Below are positions 34,639-45,427 of a DNA stretch of 64,000 bases, in pieces. A program made the position numbers and the translations under genes. Positions within the stretch are counted from its first letter, which is position 1. The number at the start of each line of letters is the position of its first letter. The DNA comes from Reticulitermes lucifugus. Taxonomy: Eukaryota; Arthropoda; Insecta; Blattodea; Rhinotermitidae. The notes beneath the pieces were generated by a model, which saw nothing but the letters and a program-made list of their open reading frames with translations, did no database searches and was not told where the DNA came from. Location: the NCBI GenBank assembly GCA_026260175.1, contig JAKCWW010000129.1, forward strand, positions 1,321-65,320, read 5' to 3'.

Positions 34639-34938
34639 GGGTAAGCATTGGCGCACTGAGCTACAAGCCGGAAGGTTGCGGGTTCGATTCCCGGTGGGGT
34701 CATTGTAATTTTTCATTGACTTAATCCTTCCGGCCGCACCATGGCCCTGGAATCGACTCAGCCTCCGACAGAAATTAGTACCAGGGATGTCTCCTGGGGG
34801 TAAAGGCGGCCGGTGCGTAGGGTTGACAACCTTGCCACCTTCATGTGCCGATTTTCTAGAAATGCTGAGAGCCTCAACCTCCTGGATCCCTAAGGGTCTG
34901 TCCAGGCCTGTATAGGGATAGCTTTACGTTTAGCATGT
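34639..34938 (+). mobile_element. SINE-B, tRNA-derived, with near-perfect 13-bp TSD
   Basis: ATTTTCTTTTCAG (34626-34638) and ATTTTGTTTTCAG (34939-34951) flank the element, 12 of 13 identical. Inside are CACTGAGCTACAAGCC (A-box region), GCGGGTTCGATTCCCGG (B box), then GGAATCGACTCAGCCTCC, GGTAAAGGCGGCCGGTGCG and GAGCCTCAACCTCCTGGAT. The copy at 10103 shares this body but lacks the B box. Confidence 0.88.
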
Positions 34939-34951
34939 ATTTTGTTTTCAG

Positions 34952-35629
34952 CTTACTTACCTCGGTCTCTCTGAATGAACCACCAAGTTGTCTGCAAATT
35001 TTAACTAAACTTAGTCAAAAACCTTTTAGTTATCCCGTCTGTGTTGCATGTTGACTGACACACTAAATGTCCGTTACAATTTGGCTTTCTTCAGATTCAG
35101 TAAACATACAATAAATGCTAAATATAAAGGGCCATACACAGAGATATATCTCTAGTATTTTCAGAACTGTACGTAGATCTCTGGCTACTATATTTTAAAA
35201 ATCCGGCGTTCTTTAAGTCATATTAATAATAAGCCCATGTTATTCAAGCCACTCCATAAATAACAGTCGTTCTGCCACTCTTGGCATTGAAGTCCCATGG
35301 AATTTATGACCAAATATTATTAAGTTGTTGGTCTGACCTTTGCAGCAGTCGGAGTCGCCAAGGGAGAGTCCCCGCCTTTGAAAGTACAGTGTTGCCTACG
35401 TCCAGGTTTAACAATAAAATGTCCGATTTTTGTACACGGAGTGTATTTATGATTCTTGCAGTAAACGCGATTATTGCTGTAAGCAGCATTATGTGATCGG
35501 TCATTCTAATGGACGCGCAAAGTGTTATCTGTGAAGTACGAACTGGATACTTGTATTAATTTTATTGAAGAATAAAATGAATTTGCATAAATAGGCATTC
35601 TTTCTGAGTAAAAAACTCCTTATGTCGAG
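34952..35629. other. Unassigned noncoding DNA
   Basis: No recognisable gene or repeat. Frames at 35281-35496 (+) and 35304-35504 (-) overlap and lack motifs. Confidence 0.4.
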
Positions 35630-35765
35630 ACCGCGTCCTTCCGTCTGTCTGTCTGTCTGTGACCTATTATCAGTAACTAAGCAGTTTGTTGGATTTTCAT
35701 GAAATTCTACATAGGAGTTCTTTATGAAGCGTTGCCTAGCAAGCGTGAGAGTCTTGAAAGTTGGC
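35630..35765 (+). repeat. Partial relative of the GACGGATTT family
   Basis: TCCTTCCGTCTGTCTGTCTG followed by GTTGGATTTTCATGAAATTC and AGGAGTTCTTTATGAA has the same order as the first 150 bases of the other copies, but the rest of the family sequence is missing. Confidence 0.45.
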
Positions 35766-36074
35766 TCACTGAGTCACCCTTTAGCTAAGGGCATTAATGA
35801 CATTCCGCCTGTGGTTTCATATTTCTTTGCCTAGTTGCGTGAACTTCAGTACAGGGTATCTCGATGTAGATTGGGAAATTGTCTTGTGAAAGTCGGTTAA
35901 TTGAAAGCCGTATTTTATGTAAGGAACTAAGTAAAATGTTTCTCATATTTTACATGTGTTTCGTTCAGTCTGGATGCAGGAGATGTCCACAACATCTGTT
36001 GAGTATCTGTGAGTTTATGTAGGTCGGCGCAGCTGTACTTTACGTATGAATGTAAATGGTTTTATATCTATACG
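35766..36074. other. Unassigned noncoding DNA
   Basis: No recognisable gene or repeat. Confidence 0.4.
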
Positions 36075-36084
36075 TTACACATAT

Positions 36085-36375
36085 GGGCCGGGATAGCGTA
36101 GTCGGTATAGCGACTTGCTAATGGCTGGACGGTCCAGGGATCGATTCCCGGTGGTGGCGAGATTTGTCGCACCAGTCCAGACTGTCTCTGGGGCCTACCT
36201 AGCTCCGTATAGAATGCGTAGCGGGTCATTCCCCTGGGTAAAGCGGCCGGGGCGTGGCGTTAACCAACCACCCCATCTAGCACCGAGGTTAAAAAAAGTA
36301 GAGCTATATTCCCCCTCCTCCCCCTCTGTGCCTTCGTGACAGGTTATAGAACGAATTTACATTTTCACTTTTACA
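36085..36375 (+). mobile_element. SINE-C, tRNA-derived, with 10-bp TSD
   Basis: TTACACATAT lies directly before (36075-36084) and after (36376-36385). The head reads GGGCCGGGATAGCGTAGTCG and GGTATAGCGACTTGC, and the B box GGGATCGATTCCCGGTGG. The body contains CCAGTCCAGACTGTCTCTGG and GGTAAAGCGGCCGGGGCGTG. The 74-codon frame across it is a SINE shadow. Confidence 0.88.
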
Positions 36376-36385
36376 TTACACATAT

Positions 36386-37384
36386 ATTGTCACATTTTGG
36401 TGAAATTTGGTGTCATGTTGTCATAGAATGCTGTTACGTATTTATGAGTTTCGTAAAAATCGGTGCAGATAGGGCCGTACTTTTATTACGTGCATACAAG
36501 AAATTATATTTACGCTTGTACCGTAAAAACGTATGACATTCTGAAAGTAAAGAACTCCTTGGTAAATTTTGTGTACCATGTGAAAAAGTACATCATTTAC
36601 AGACTTGTATGTAAAGGTTCCCTCCGTATCTCACAAAGAAGATGTGCTTAAAAGTGCCTGTTGATGAAGGCTGTGTGGGAAAATACTCGCTGTTTGTGGC
36701 AGTAACCATGTGAAATGTACAAATGCACTGTGTGGGCAAAATGGAGATATTTTAATGCTAAACCTGCAGGTACATGAGGCTTGAAAATTTTAAGAAGAAT
36801 GAAGAATGAACAAAGTCACATAAACTGTTACTGCACATGGGATAAAAATATTCTTTCTGTAATTTTAGTTTAAATCCATTGACGAATTTTCACTGTAATA
36901 GGGAAAAAAAAATTCATATGCTTAGCTTTGTCAACCATTCTACACACAATGTCTGTATTCGTATTGGTAGTGCAGCTGGCTTGTTTAGTGCTCTGTGTTG
37001 AAATGTGGATTGTCATTAGCAATTTGCAAAGCTCTTGTCTATAACATTGACTCACTGTTTCTCTCACTAAGCAGCACCTGTATAAATATAATCCTCTCCT
37101 ACATTTCGTCTCAGTATCAGTGTGATAAAACCTGAACACCATCTTTCCTCGTAGCTTTCACTTCTAGTCTCCGAGTCCTTTGTCGCTACATAGTACTTCG
37201 CTAGCCGCTTGCTCTTAAGTGTTGTAGTCCTATCAGCCCTGATCCCACTACGAAAATTTTATATCTTTCCATTTCCCGTCTGCCTCACGGTGCTCATGAT
37301 TACAGTAGCTGCATTGTGTGTGCCCCGAGACATTGGAATAGGTTAAAACTTTGTGCGGCTTATCACTCAAAATTGAACTTGTGT
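36386..37384. other. Unassigned noncoding DNA
   Basis: 1 kb, no recognised element. The 90-codon minus frame at 36870-37142 has no known motif. Confidence 0.4.
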
Positions 37385-37664
37385 TTTTTTGTGGTGAAGG
37401 GCCCCGCAGCAGACGCTACAGACTCAACGCAGCCTTAAGGCTCATTGTGCAACCCTGTGATGAAGATGATTAGTTGTTTCCGTTTTTTCAAGTAATGGAG
37501 CACCAGTCGAATGAAAATTACAGGGAAAACCGAAGTACTCGGGGAGAAGCCTGTTCCAGTGCCACTTTGTCCGCCACAAATCCCACATGGACTGACCCGG
37601 GATCGAACCCGGACCTCCGCGGTGAGAGGGCGGCGACTAACCGCCTGAGCCATGGCACGGCCCC
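37385..37664 (-). mobile_element. SINE-D, tRNA-derived
   Basis: Read on the minus strand it starts GGGGCCGTGCCATGGCTCAG with GCGGTTAGTCGCC (A box) and carries CCGGGTTCGATCCCGGGTCA (B box, around 37610-37590). GGATTTGTGGCGGACAAAGT follows, and it ends GCTGCGGGGCCCTTCACCAC. The 72-codon frame reading LIIFITGLHNEP is a well-known kind of SINE shadow. The target duplication is unclear. Confidence 0.8.
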
Positions 37665-40345
37665 ATCATATGTGTTAGACACAAGCCGTGAAATCTAAAT
37701 AAAAAGTAGTGTCCTTAAATAGTACACATTTCTGTACAGAAGGGGGGAAAAGCTGAAATTGCAACACAGTTACTTTCCTTTGTAACAATATTTTCAATGA
37801 TTTAGTCCTCGAATTAATGCCAGCAACACAATATCCTGTTCAGCTTTATCCTGTACAATATTCACCTACTCTACTCTCACTGTTTCTTCTTTAACGGAAT
37901 AATTTATTAGCACTCTACTGACATTATTGATTTCTTTTAAAATAACAACGAAACTGAAATTCTCACACGAAAACGAGTTCACTGTGTAGAAGCGGATGTA
38001 TGAAGGGATGTGGTGACTCTTTGTAACAATGGTTGATTGATTGTATTATTGTTGTTTTCGACATTTACCATTGTACTCGAAGTATACAGCATTTCAGGAG
38101 GTGAATAGACTTCTGTCTTCAGGTTAAGTAATTTGTTGTCTTTATACTGACAGTGATATTCAAACAGGTCCGGCTTCAGACGCAACATCCATCACTATCG
38201 TTAAAATAGGAGTTACTTACATAACGTAAGGTGAGTCAGGACCTTGTGGTTCAGATATTAAGGTAAAAATAAAGTTGCAGTTCATCAGCAACAACGTATC
38301 TTGTATGTGTTGCAAGCCTACATATGTGTGTTGTGTGTGATGGATGGTAAGTTGACTTCATCTTAGTATCTGAAACACGAAGGGGATGAATCAACTTAAG
38401 ATTTTTACAGGTAGTCAAACATGTATCCACCAATTTAAGAATCTAAAGAGGAAATTATACAACTGCAATGCAAATATTTACTTTAGTCAGTAACATTTAA
38501 AGCCTAATTTCGTATTGCATAGACCTATTTTTCTACATATCTCTTTTATATTGTTAGTGTTACTTTATTTTCTTTTTGGGAAGAACATTTCACTCCGTAT
38601 ACTTTATAGATTGTATTTGTCGAATGTAACTTCGAAGATGCTGATTGTCGCTATATTTCTTTTGTTTACATACAAACAGAATTTCATACGCGATATGTCC
38701 ATGTGTTTAAGATCTATCTGCACACAACGTTCATACGCCCAGCTCATATGTTTCATTAGATATTACTATTAAACTGAAAGCTGAAAATTTTTCCACGCCA
38801 TACTATTTTATATTCCACAAAAAAATGCCCCCAGTAAATGTTGCATCTCTTCAAAAGTTGTGCTATCACACGTCATTTGACGGCCTCCAAATTTGGCGCT
38901 ACCTTCGTTCCCGTCCACATGTTTGCGTGTCAGTCATGTTGTGTTTACTAATTGCAGGGAATTATATAAATTGTGCACTTGAGATAATCTCCAGTGATAT
39001 AACTTTTTACAGTTTTTTGTGAAGATCAGCCAAGGCCAAAATTTGAATCGGGAGTCACACATAAAAACATACTACGCACAGCTTGCTGATTTCATAAGCC
39101 TATTTGTTATTTTTATTAAGTAAAGTAGGGTAAATGTAATAAGCCTGTCAGTATAAAGAATACGCATTTACCAGTTGCCCTTCAGAATGATAGGAAATGT
39201 TTTTCTTTTAAAATTTCTCTGTCCTTTATTTATGAGTATTTATGTACTGGCAATTATTGGCATTTACTAACATCAAGTAATGAAATGAAGTAATGAAAGT
39301 CGAACAGTTTTGAACCTGCACTGAATCTGAATTGTTCCGCTTAAGTGACGTAATAACACTTTCACTGATATATTCGTGAAGAATTCCTTCTTGCTCCGAG
39401 GTACTTTATACTGTACGTGGCAGGTCAATGATTAATAACATGCCCAGTTACTGAGCGTGATGAAAATTTATGTTTCGGGTTTTTGGAAGCTGTATTAGCT
39501 GCTTATTGTTTAGTGCCGACAGGGAGCGATCGACTTTTGTGCCATAATTCGGCTTTCATTTTTATCTGACATGTAAATCATGTACAAAGGCTTTTAAGGG
39601 AAATTTATGCCCTTGTATTTGTGTAAGAATGAAATATATGTAACACTTTTGTTCTTAACATGCGGTGCATATTGTGACCTCTAGACATTTCCCAGGGACT
39701 GCGTCATATCCTACCTGTCCGTCAATCGAAACTTTCTTTCAGAAAAAAATTAAAGTCTGTCGGAAGGAAGTTGCTTCTATACCGCGTTTACCGACATGGC
39801 AATGTCATTAAACAGTCCGTCAGTTGCACGCCTAGTGCGGTATAAAATAGACATGAGAGAGTTCCGAGACGGATTATTCAGTCTAAAGCTTGAAGTAAAC
39901 AGAGTTAATTACGTGGGTAAAATGCCATAGACAGTACACGGACAAAAAAACTCAACACGTTATAGTCTACAGACTACCACCTCTACTACTGGCGCCACGT
40001 TTGCCACTACGGTTACTATTAATACTATTGTTCTGTTACCTAATCAAACATATATTTTAGAAAGCTAGACGGAAAATGTCAGGAAATGATAACCAGAATG
40101 TACAGTACAGTCATTTCTGTGTTAGTGATACAAATAACCGTGAAGCTGAGTCATTCTTGAGAAGCTAATAGTCGCTTATTTGATAAAAACATGGCAAATG
40201 TTTTATGTTGTCTGACAGTTCATTACATAATTTACAAGGATCCGCCACTCCTCATAGCTTGAGAGAGATGGTTTTATTTTACACCCTTATATCCTTTTTC
40301 TTTAAAATCCAGAGTAATATCATCCCCCTGTCAAGGACTATATTA
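37665..40345. other. Unassigned noncoding DNA, 2.7 kb
   Basis: No gene or repeat recognised. TATACCGC near 39778 and GCGGTATA near 39838 form a small inverse pair about 60 bases apart, which is too weak to call. Confidence 0.45.
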
Positions 40346-40860
40346 TTTTAGGTGCGTTCGCAAAAGTGCGATAAAGACTGTTAGCTTCTTTATGTCTGTC
40401 TGTCCACATGGAACAACTCTGCTCTCACTGAACTGATTATCATGAAATTCGATATTTGAGGTTTCTTCGAAAATAAGTCGCGAAAATTGAAGCTTCATTA
40501 ACATCTGACAAGAATAACCCGTACTTTACATGAACACCGACGTACATTTATGATAATATCTCGCTGAAGTTTTCTTAGAATAACAAATGCTGCAGACAAA
40601 AGTTGTACAGAAAATCAAACACAAATTTTATGCTCAAAACATTTTCCGATAACCATGCCGTTTATGAGATATTGTGGAAAAATATGATTGATCCAGACGA
40701 ACCACAGATGACAATATAATACGGCGCATGTCAATTGCATGCTGGATAACTAAGGCTACAAACACACACACACACAGAATATGTAATATTATTGCTTTTC
40801 CACGGCAACAATGGTTACGTGAATGCGCCTGAATGTTACGTTATACGTATATTCCTTCCT
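40346..40860 (+). repeat. GACGGATTT-family repeat, long subfamily
   Basis: TTTTAGGTGCGTTCGC, GTCTGTCTGTCCACATGG, GACAAGAATAACCCG, GATAATATCTCGCTGAAG, GTTTATGAGATATTGTGGAA and GCTGGATAACTAAGGC appear in family order. A CA run (40763-40776) sits at the place where other copies read CACACTCAGAATATG. In this copy the signature GGACGGATTT is changed to GAACTGATTA. Confidence 0.78.
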
Positions 40861-41424
40861 TGTTTCTTCTGTTTTTTTCCGACTAAAATATTGCATGCGT
40901 TTGTAGTCTGTCCCATTCTTGCTACATATTTCTGCCATATTATTTTCCTCGAGTTTATCAACCCTACTAACATTCTGTAACATTCTTCCCTAAGCAGTTT
41001 TCTCCACCCTCATGTCACTTCTTCCCAGCATAATACGCAATGGGCAATGAAACGACTGATAATATAATTAAGGGTTATTTTTGCTTTAGGAGCGCTGATA
41101 TTTATGTAAAAGTCAGGTTTCGTATGACGTAAATTTAGTTGGAGACTTCTGGGGCGTAGGGCGTAATCAGTGGGGATGCTGCTCTGTGGTGCATGTTAAT
41201 AGCCCGTGAAGTGTGAGCTAATGTTTATATGCTTGCCTGCAACCTTCAGGCCAGGAAACAGCACGAAGAGATGTGTGTAATGTATCGGGCGAACCACTGA
41301 CCAGATCGCACGATTATGTGCCGTTTATTTCTGGAGGCATTGGTAAATCAGTTCCCAGAACGTTGGCTCCATCAGAGAGGTTAATTCAGCTAATGAAAGA
41401 ACAAACATGAAGCATACGGTCTTC
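40861..41424. other. Unassigned noncoding DNA
   Basis: No recognisable gene or repeat. Confidence 0.4.
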
Positions 41425-41495
41425 TTGGAAGCGACACCATGTAGTCTGGTAGGAAATACCACTACTATTCGGAGAAGCCGACTTTATCAGTCTTT
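41425..41495 (-). mobile_element. Single arm of fold-back family with hammerhead-like core
   Basis: The minus strand reads CTGATAAAGTCGGCTTCTCC (41490-41471), then GAATAGTAGTGG, then CCTACCAGACTACATGGTGT. The first block parallels CTGATAATGGAGG at 60.5 kb and the last block is the family terminus. The GAAAC box is decayed. Confidence 0.5.
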
Positions 41496-41710
41496 AGGGT
41501 AGACACTGAATGCACAAGTAACAGATTGCTCCGAAGCATTTGTGAAATTTTGTCAGAGTACAGGGCTTCGTGTCCCAAAAATATCCTCCATATTCGCCGC
41601 AGTAAGGACTTAAAATTTCACAAACAAATGCATACTTTTGCTGCAGCTACAAAGAAAACAGAAAATTATTACCGTTTGTTTCGTAATTTTAAGATGCTAT
41701 ACCAGTTACA

Positions 41711-41951
41711 GGCCGATCCCAGTGGCCGCGCGGTCTAAGGCGTGGGTCGGCGGCCGCTGGCTTGCTGGGATTGCGGGTTTTGAATCCCGCCGGGAGTATG
41801 GAGGTCTGTTTCTTGTGAGTGTTGTATGTTGTCAGGTAGAGGTCTCTGCGCTGGGCTGATCACTCGTCCAGAGGAGGCTACCGAGTGTGATCGTGAAGCC
41901 TCTATAATGAGGAGGCCCTGGCCCATCAGGCGCTGTTGCGCCATGAATAAA
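41711..41951 (+). mobile_element. SINE-A, tRNA-derived, with 12-bp TSD
   Basis: ATACCAGTTACA (41699-41710) and ATACCAGTTTCA (41952-41963) flank it. The head reads GGCCGATCCCAGTGGCCGCG with CGCGGTCTAAGGCG, the B box TGCGGGTTTTGAATCCCGCC (one extra T), and the body CTCTGCGCTGGGCTGATCAC. It ends CAGGCGCTGTTGCGCC and an ATGAATAAA tail. Overlapping frames on both strands are shadows. Confidence 0.88.
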
Positions 41952-41963
41952 ATACCAGTTTCA

Positions 41964-44900
41964 AATATCATTGAGGGGTCGAAAAATTATGTTGGTCTAC
42001 AGAAATATCAGGCTTTACTTACCTGTTTCAGAGTCCTGTCTTGGCATTAAACGATCTCGAAATAACTAAAACAGAATAGCGATGTGGAAAGAAGCGCCCT
42101 CCAACCGCAAATTAAAAATTCTCTGCTCTTGCTCTTATCATAATCATAATCATTATCAACATTACAGTCGCCGTTTTCACTGTTGTGTTACGGATTCCAG
42201 TCCGAGTGGAAACACGCTGAACAGAATAATATATTTATTGTATAATTATTATTGTATTAATATTTTTATTGTTATGTTTGTTTTACGCTACAACGCAGGA
42301 TATCTTCTCCATGCTCGAGAAAATAATCTTGTCCCTAAAAAGCATTATAAGTATAGCCTACCAGAAATCAGTTCTGATGCGTCATTTTCTTTCGCATGAC
42401 GTTTGCTGTTCCCAGACGAGCCGCAGTGTTTACTGTGGAAGTCTTCCGAGTACTCCTAAAGTTATATTGATCAGCTTCCAGTAGCAGCGAAGGTTGCTGG
42501 AACCACCGTTGCCTTTAATTTCCACATGCACTCTACTGCTGTATGAACACACTTGTATTCCGGTACTTTCTCATCTCTGCCTTCATTATGTATGTATTTC
42601 TTTCAGATGGGCTTACTGTTTTATGTGGTGTAGGAATGTTAATCAACAAACATATTCTTTTCCGCTCTCGGAGTGTTATGTCATCATTTTTGAGCGATTT
42701 AATTATCCTGATTTTCTGGACAAGAGAAACAACAAGAACAAGAACAGCAACAAAAACTACTACCACAATTCTGAGACCCACAAATATTTTCTTTGACATA
42801 GGCCTTAAGCTAGATGGTTATTCCTCCCTAAGCTTATGTCGTTTCTCAGTCCTACTTATGAAACAAAATAATCAGTGAACTAGATTGTAATGCTATTTTA
42901 AACGCGTTGATGTGTGCTACGTGTAAACAGCCGGAAACTGTACACACGGTTTTCCATACGGATAGTTAAATGTGTAACGGACTGATTGGAGCAGCGCACA
43001 TTAGGTAATGAACGACTGACACGGGATTCGAAACAGGGAAGTGGATGAGGTTATGTTTAAGATTAGTGAATATGATTACGATTTATAAGATTGTAATGTT
43101 TCTGCTGACAGGTGTGATGAGGTTGCTTCTTTAATGTTGCTGTCTAGAGCGTGAATGAGAAATCCACAACTTTACGTCTGTTGAAGGTTTGTGTTGCTGC
43201 GTAATGCACATTAGGAGGAATGCATTCACACAAAACTCCGAGGTTAAGTAACTTGTTTTGAGATATTCATGAGTGAAGGATTGGGGTTAAACTTGAGCCT
43301 GAATTCACCGTCGCAACAATCGCTGTCGTCGGAACCTGGAAACTTGTATATGAGCCATTGTCTGCTAAACATAAATTCAGTTGAGCACTCGATCGGATAA
43401 ATAAATTACAGTAGGAAAATCTTCATAACTATTTAAGGGTGTATATTAGTCGTTCACAGAGGACGTTGGTACCCTCTGTCTGCTAGATGGCTTTAATCGC
43501 CTGACAGCTTCATCGTGCGTGTGCTTTCACTTACAGGAGGCTTTCAGTTGCTGATGGCATTAATCGTCTTACGGCCAGCGAGCACGCGTCTGTCTGCACG
43601 TACACACACACACATATCGCTCACGAAACGGCAGTTTGACGTAAACCACACGATTCATCAAACTGAGATTCACGCATTACTAGACAGCTGGGTTACAAAC
43701 ACGCCTTCTGTCAAAATGTTGTGTCCACAGAAAAATTGCTTTTCCTTATATTATAGTTAAAAAAACGTGATTAAATGTTGGTCTATTGAGGATCGGTCAA
43801 GTTCTTTTTCTGTCTTTTCTAAAACTTGTCTTTAAATTGCGTAGAGGCCTAATATTAACGAGCTCTGACGAAGTTTCTTAACGTAGATAAGTTAATACGA
43901 AATCGTGTATTACAAAAGGCTTTTGACCTGCGCATGCGTTAAGATGATTAAGAAACATGTCTGTCAGCACTTAGATATGCTTGCAATAAATGTTTGCTTG
44001 TTTTTATAATTTGCGCGTAACTGAACGTCTCTTTACTTTTCAAGGAATAAGTATTAGAGCATATCTCAATATATAAAGACACAAAGACAGACATGTGATA
44101 TATATATATATAATATAGGTATTAGATCGGATGAAATGTTACAATTATCAGTTCGAATTTATACGACAATATTGATATATTGATAGGTTCTTAAATGGCC
44201 CGAAAGGGAAGAAAATACAAATAGTTATATAGAGTAAAGTTTAAGTTTAAAAGATCTATGTTATAAACATCCAAAACACCGTGCGAGATCTTCTAGATGA
44301 TGCACGCAATTAGCTTGATAGCATGTATGAGCAACAGAGGGCACCAGTAAATTGAATCCACATACACTTTATCTGATTATGTAAACCTGACGCCTCCAGC
44401 AGCACTGAGGTATGCGATATGGCATCTACGGTGATGAAATTAGTTCAGGTAGTTGAGTAACAGAAGTAACATAAAGGAAATGATCAGCCAGTAACTTGAT
44501 TATTAACATCGCACAAAGTACATCACCTGTGTCCCAACATTAACAAAGTTTCCGAATCTACCGATACTGAGGATTATGCTATGTCTTCAAATGGCAGTAG
44601 ACACTTCATTTCACATTCAGAAATTACACCCGCAGCGTGTGAAACTTGGTCTTTTACTGTAACGGAAGAATTGAAATCTGTTTGTTGAAAACTAGTTACC
44701 CATGACAATATGAGTTTTGATGGTGACTGATGAAGTAATCGAAAAATTTAGGATATTAATAATGAAGTTTTCTGTTTTGTAACACATTCTAGTGTGCTAG
44801 GTGACTACCAACTTCACGGACGAACGTAAAGCTTCCATCTTCTGCGTACCGTAAAAATGGAGGAATCATATTCAGTGTATAGTGCAGGCAAGGCAGCAGA

Positions 44901-45084
44901 ATCATTCGTAAGTGAGGCACACCTATCAGACTACGTAGTACCATAAATCAGAATATCACTACAGGACTGTTCATTGCCACAAAGACAGCACGTGTTCTAC
45001 ATGATATGCTTGTGCTAAATTAGGTGTTCTGTTAGTGACGTGAAGGACAGTACACTGCGAGATTGAACGTTCTCACAGAGTCGT
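41964..45084. other. Unassigned noncoding DNA, 3.1 kb
   Basis: No recognised gene. Frames of 100-111 codons at 42494-42878 overlap each other on both strands and carry Asn/Lys/Thr-rich low complexity, so they are not supported. A weak direct similarity (GATGGCTTTAATCGCCT near 43486, GATGGCATTAATCGTCT near 43553) is noted. Confidence 0.45.
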
Positions 45085-45275
45085 TGCTGGGATATGACAT
45101 CGCGTCCCTTAGTAAATACTGACTTTTCCAAGGACGGTAGCGCTTTCGTCTTCACAGTCAAGCAGTCTTCTTTTACTTGGACTGTTTGACTCTGAAGATG
45201 AAGGCGTTACGTTCCTTCGAAATGTCGATAAATATTTATAATAGACAGGGCGTAATATCCAGTAAGAATTCAATC
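45085..45275. mobile_element. Fold-back element with hammerhead-like core
   Basis: The left arm (about 45088-45162) and right arm (about 45180-45270) are complementary: AAGGACGGTAGCGCTTTCGT with CTTCACAGTCAAGCAGT against ACTGTTTGACTCTGAAG with ATGAAGGCGTTACGTTCCTT. The outer ends CTGGGATATGACATCG and (complement) CTGGATATTACGCC match the family terminus. In the right arm CTGAAGA (45192-45198), stem II GAAGG/CCTTC (45200-45204, 45214-45218), GAAA (45219-45222), T and GTC (45224-45226) form the best-paired hammerhead-like layout in the window. Confidence 0.65.
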
Positions 45276-45323
45276 TTCGACAATACGATGTTTTGGATAT
45301 GTGGATGGGATGAAGTATTGAGG

Positions 45324-45324
<1 letters not shown>

Positions 45325-45371
<47 letters not shown>
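45325..45371 (+). repeat. (AC)n microsatellite
   Basis: About 23 uninterrupted AC units. It creates the false CVCVCV peptide on the minus strand. Confidence 0.97.
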
Positions 45372-45374
<3 letters not shown>

Positions 45375-45398
45375 CTTTGAAAGGTAAATTAGAACATT

Positions 45399-45427
45399 TA
45401 CATTGACATTAACATTAACATTAACAT
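45399..45427 (+). repeat. Short (ACATTA)n hexamer array
   Basis: ACATTGACATTAACATTAAC followed by ATTAACAT: about four to five hexamer units close to the AC microsatellite. Confidence 0.8.

Noticed and set aside
23885-37610. tRNA genes, because good B boxes (GGGTTCGATCCCG-like) occur at 12.9, 23.9, 34.7, 36.1, 37.6 and 41.8 kb
   Set aside because: None has a convincing acceptor stem. Four are flanked by target duplications and all continue into SINE bodies.
39778-39845. TATACCGC...GCGGTATA as a tiny TIR element
   Set aside because: Only 8 bases per arm and no target duplication.
42494-42878. Three overlapping frames of 88-111 codons on both strands
   Set aside because: They overlap each other, carry low-complexity Asn/Lys/Thr runs and show no conserved motif.
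43486-43600. Possible tandem duplication (GATGGCTTTAATCGCCT / GATGGCATTAATCGTCT)
   Set aside because: Similarity covers about 20 bases only and no element boundary is visible.
45109-45366. Minus-strand frame starting with repeated Cys-Val
   Set aside because: It arises from the AC microsatellite and the adjacent fold-back element.
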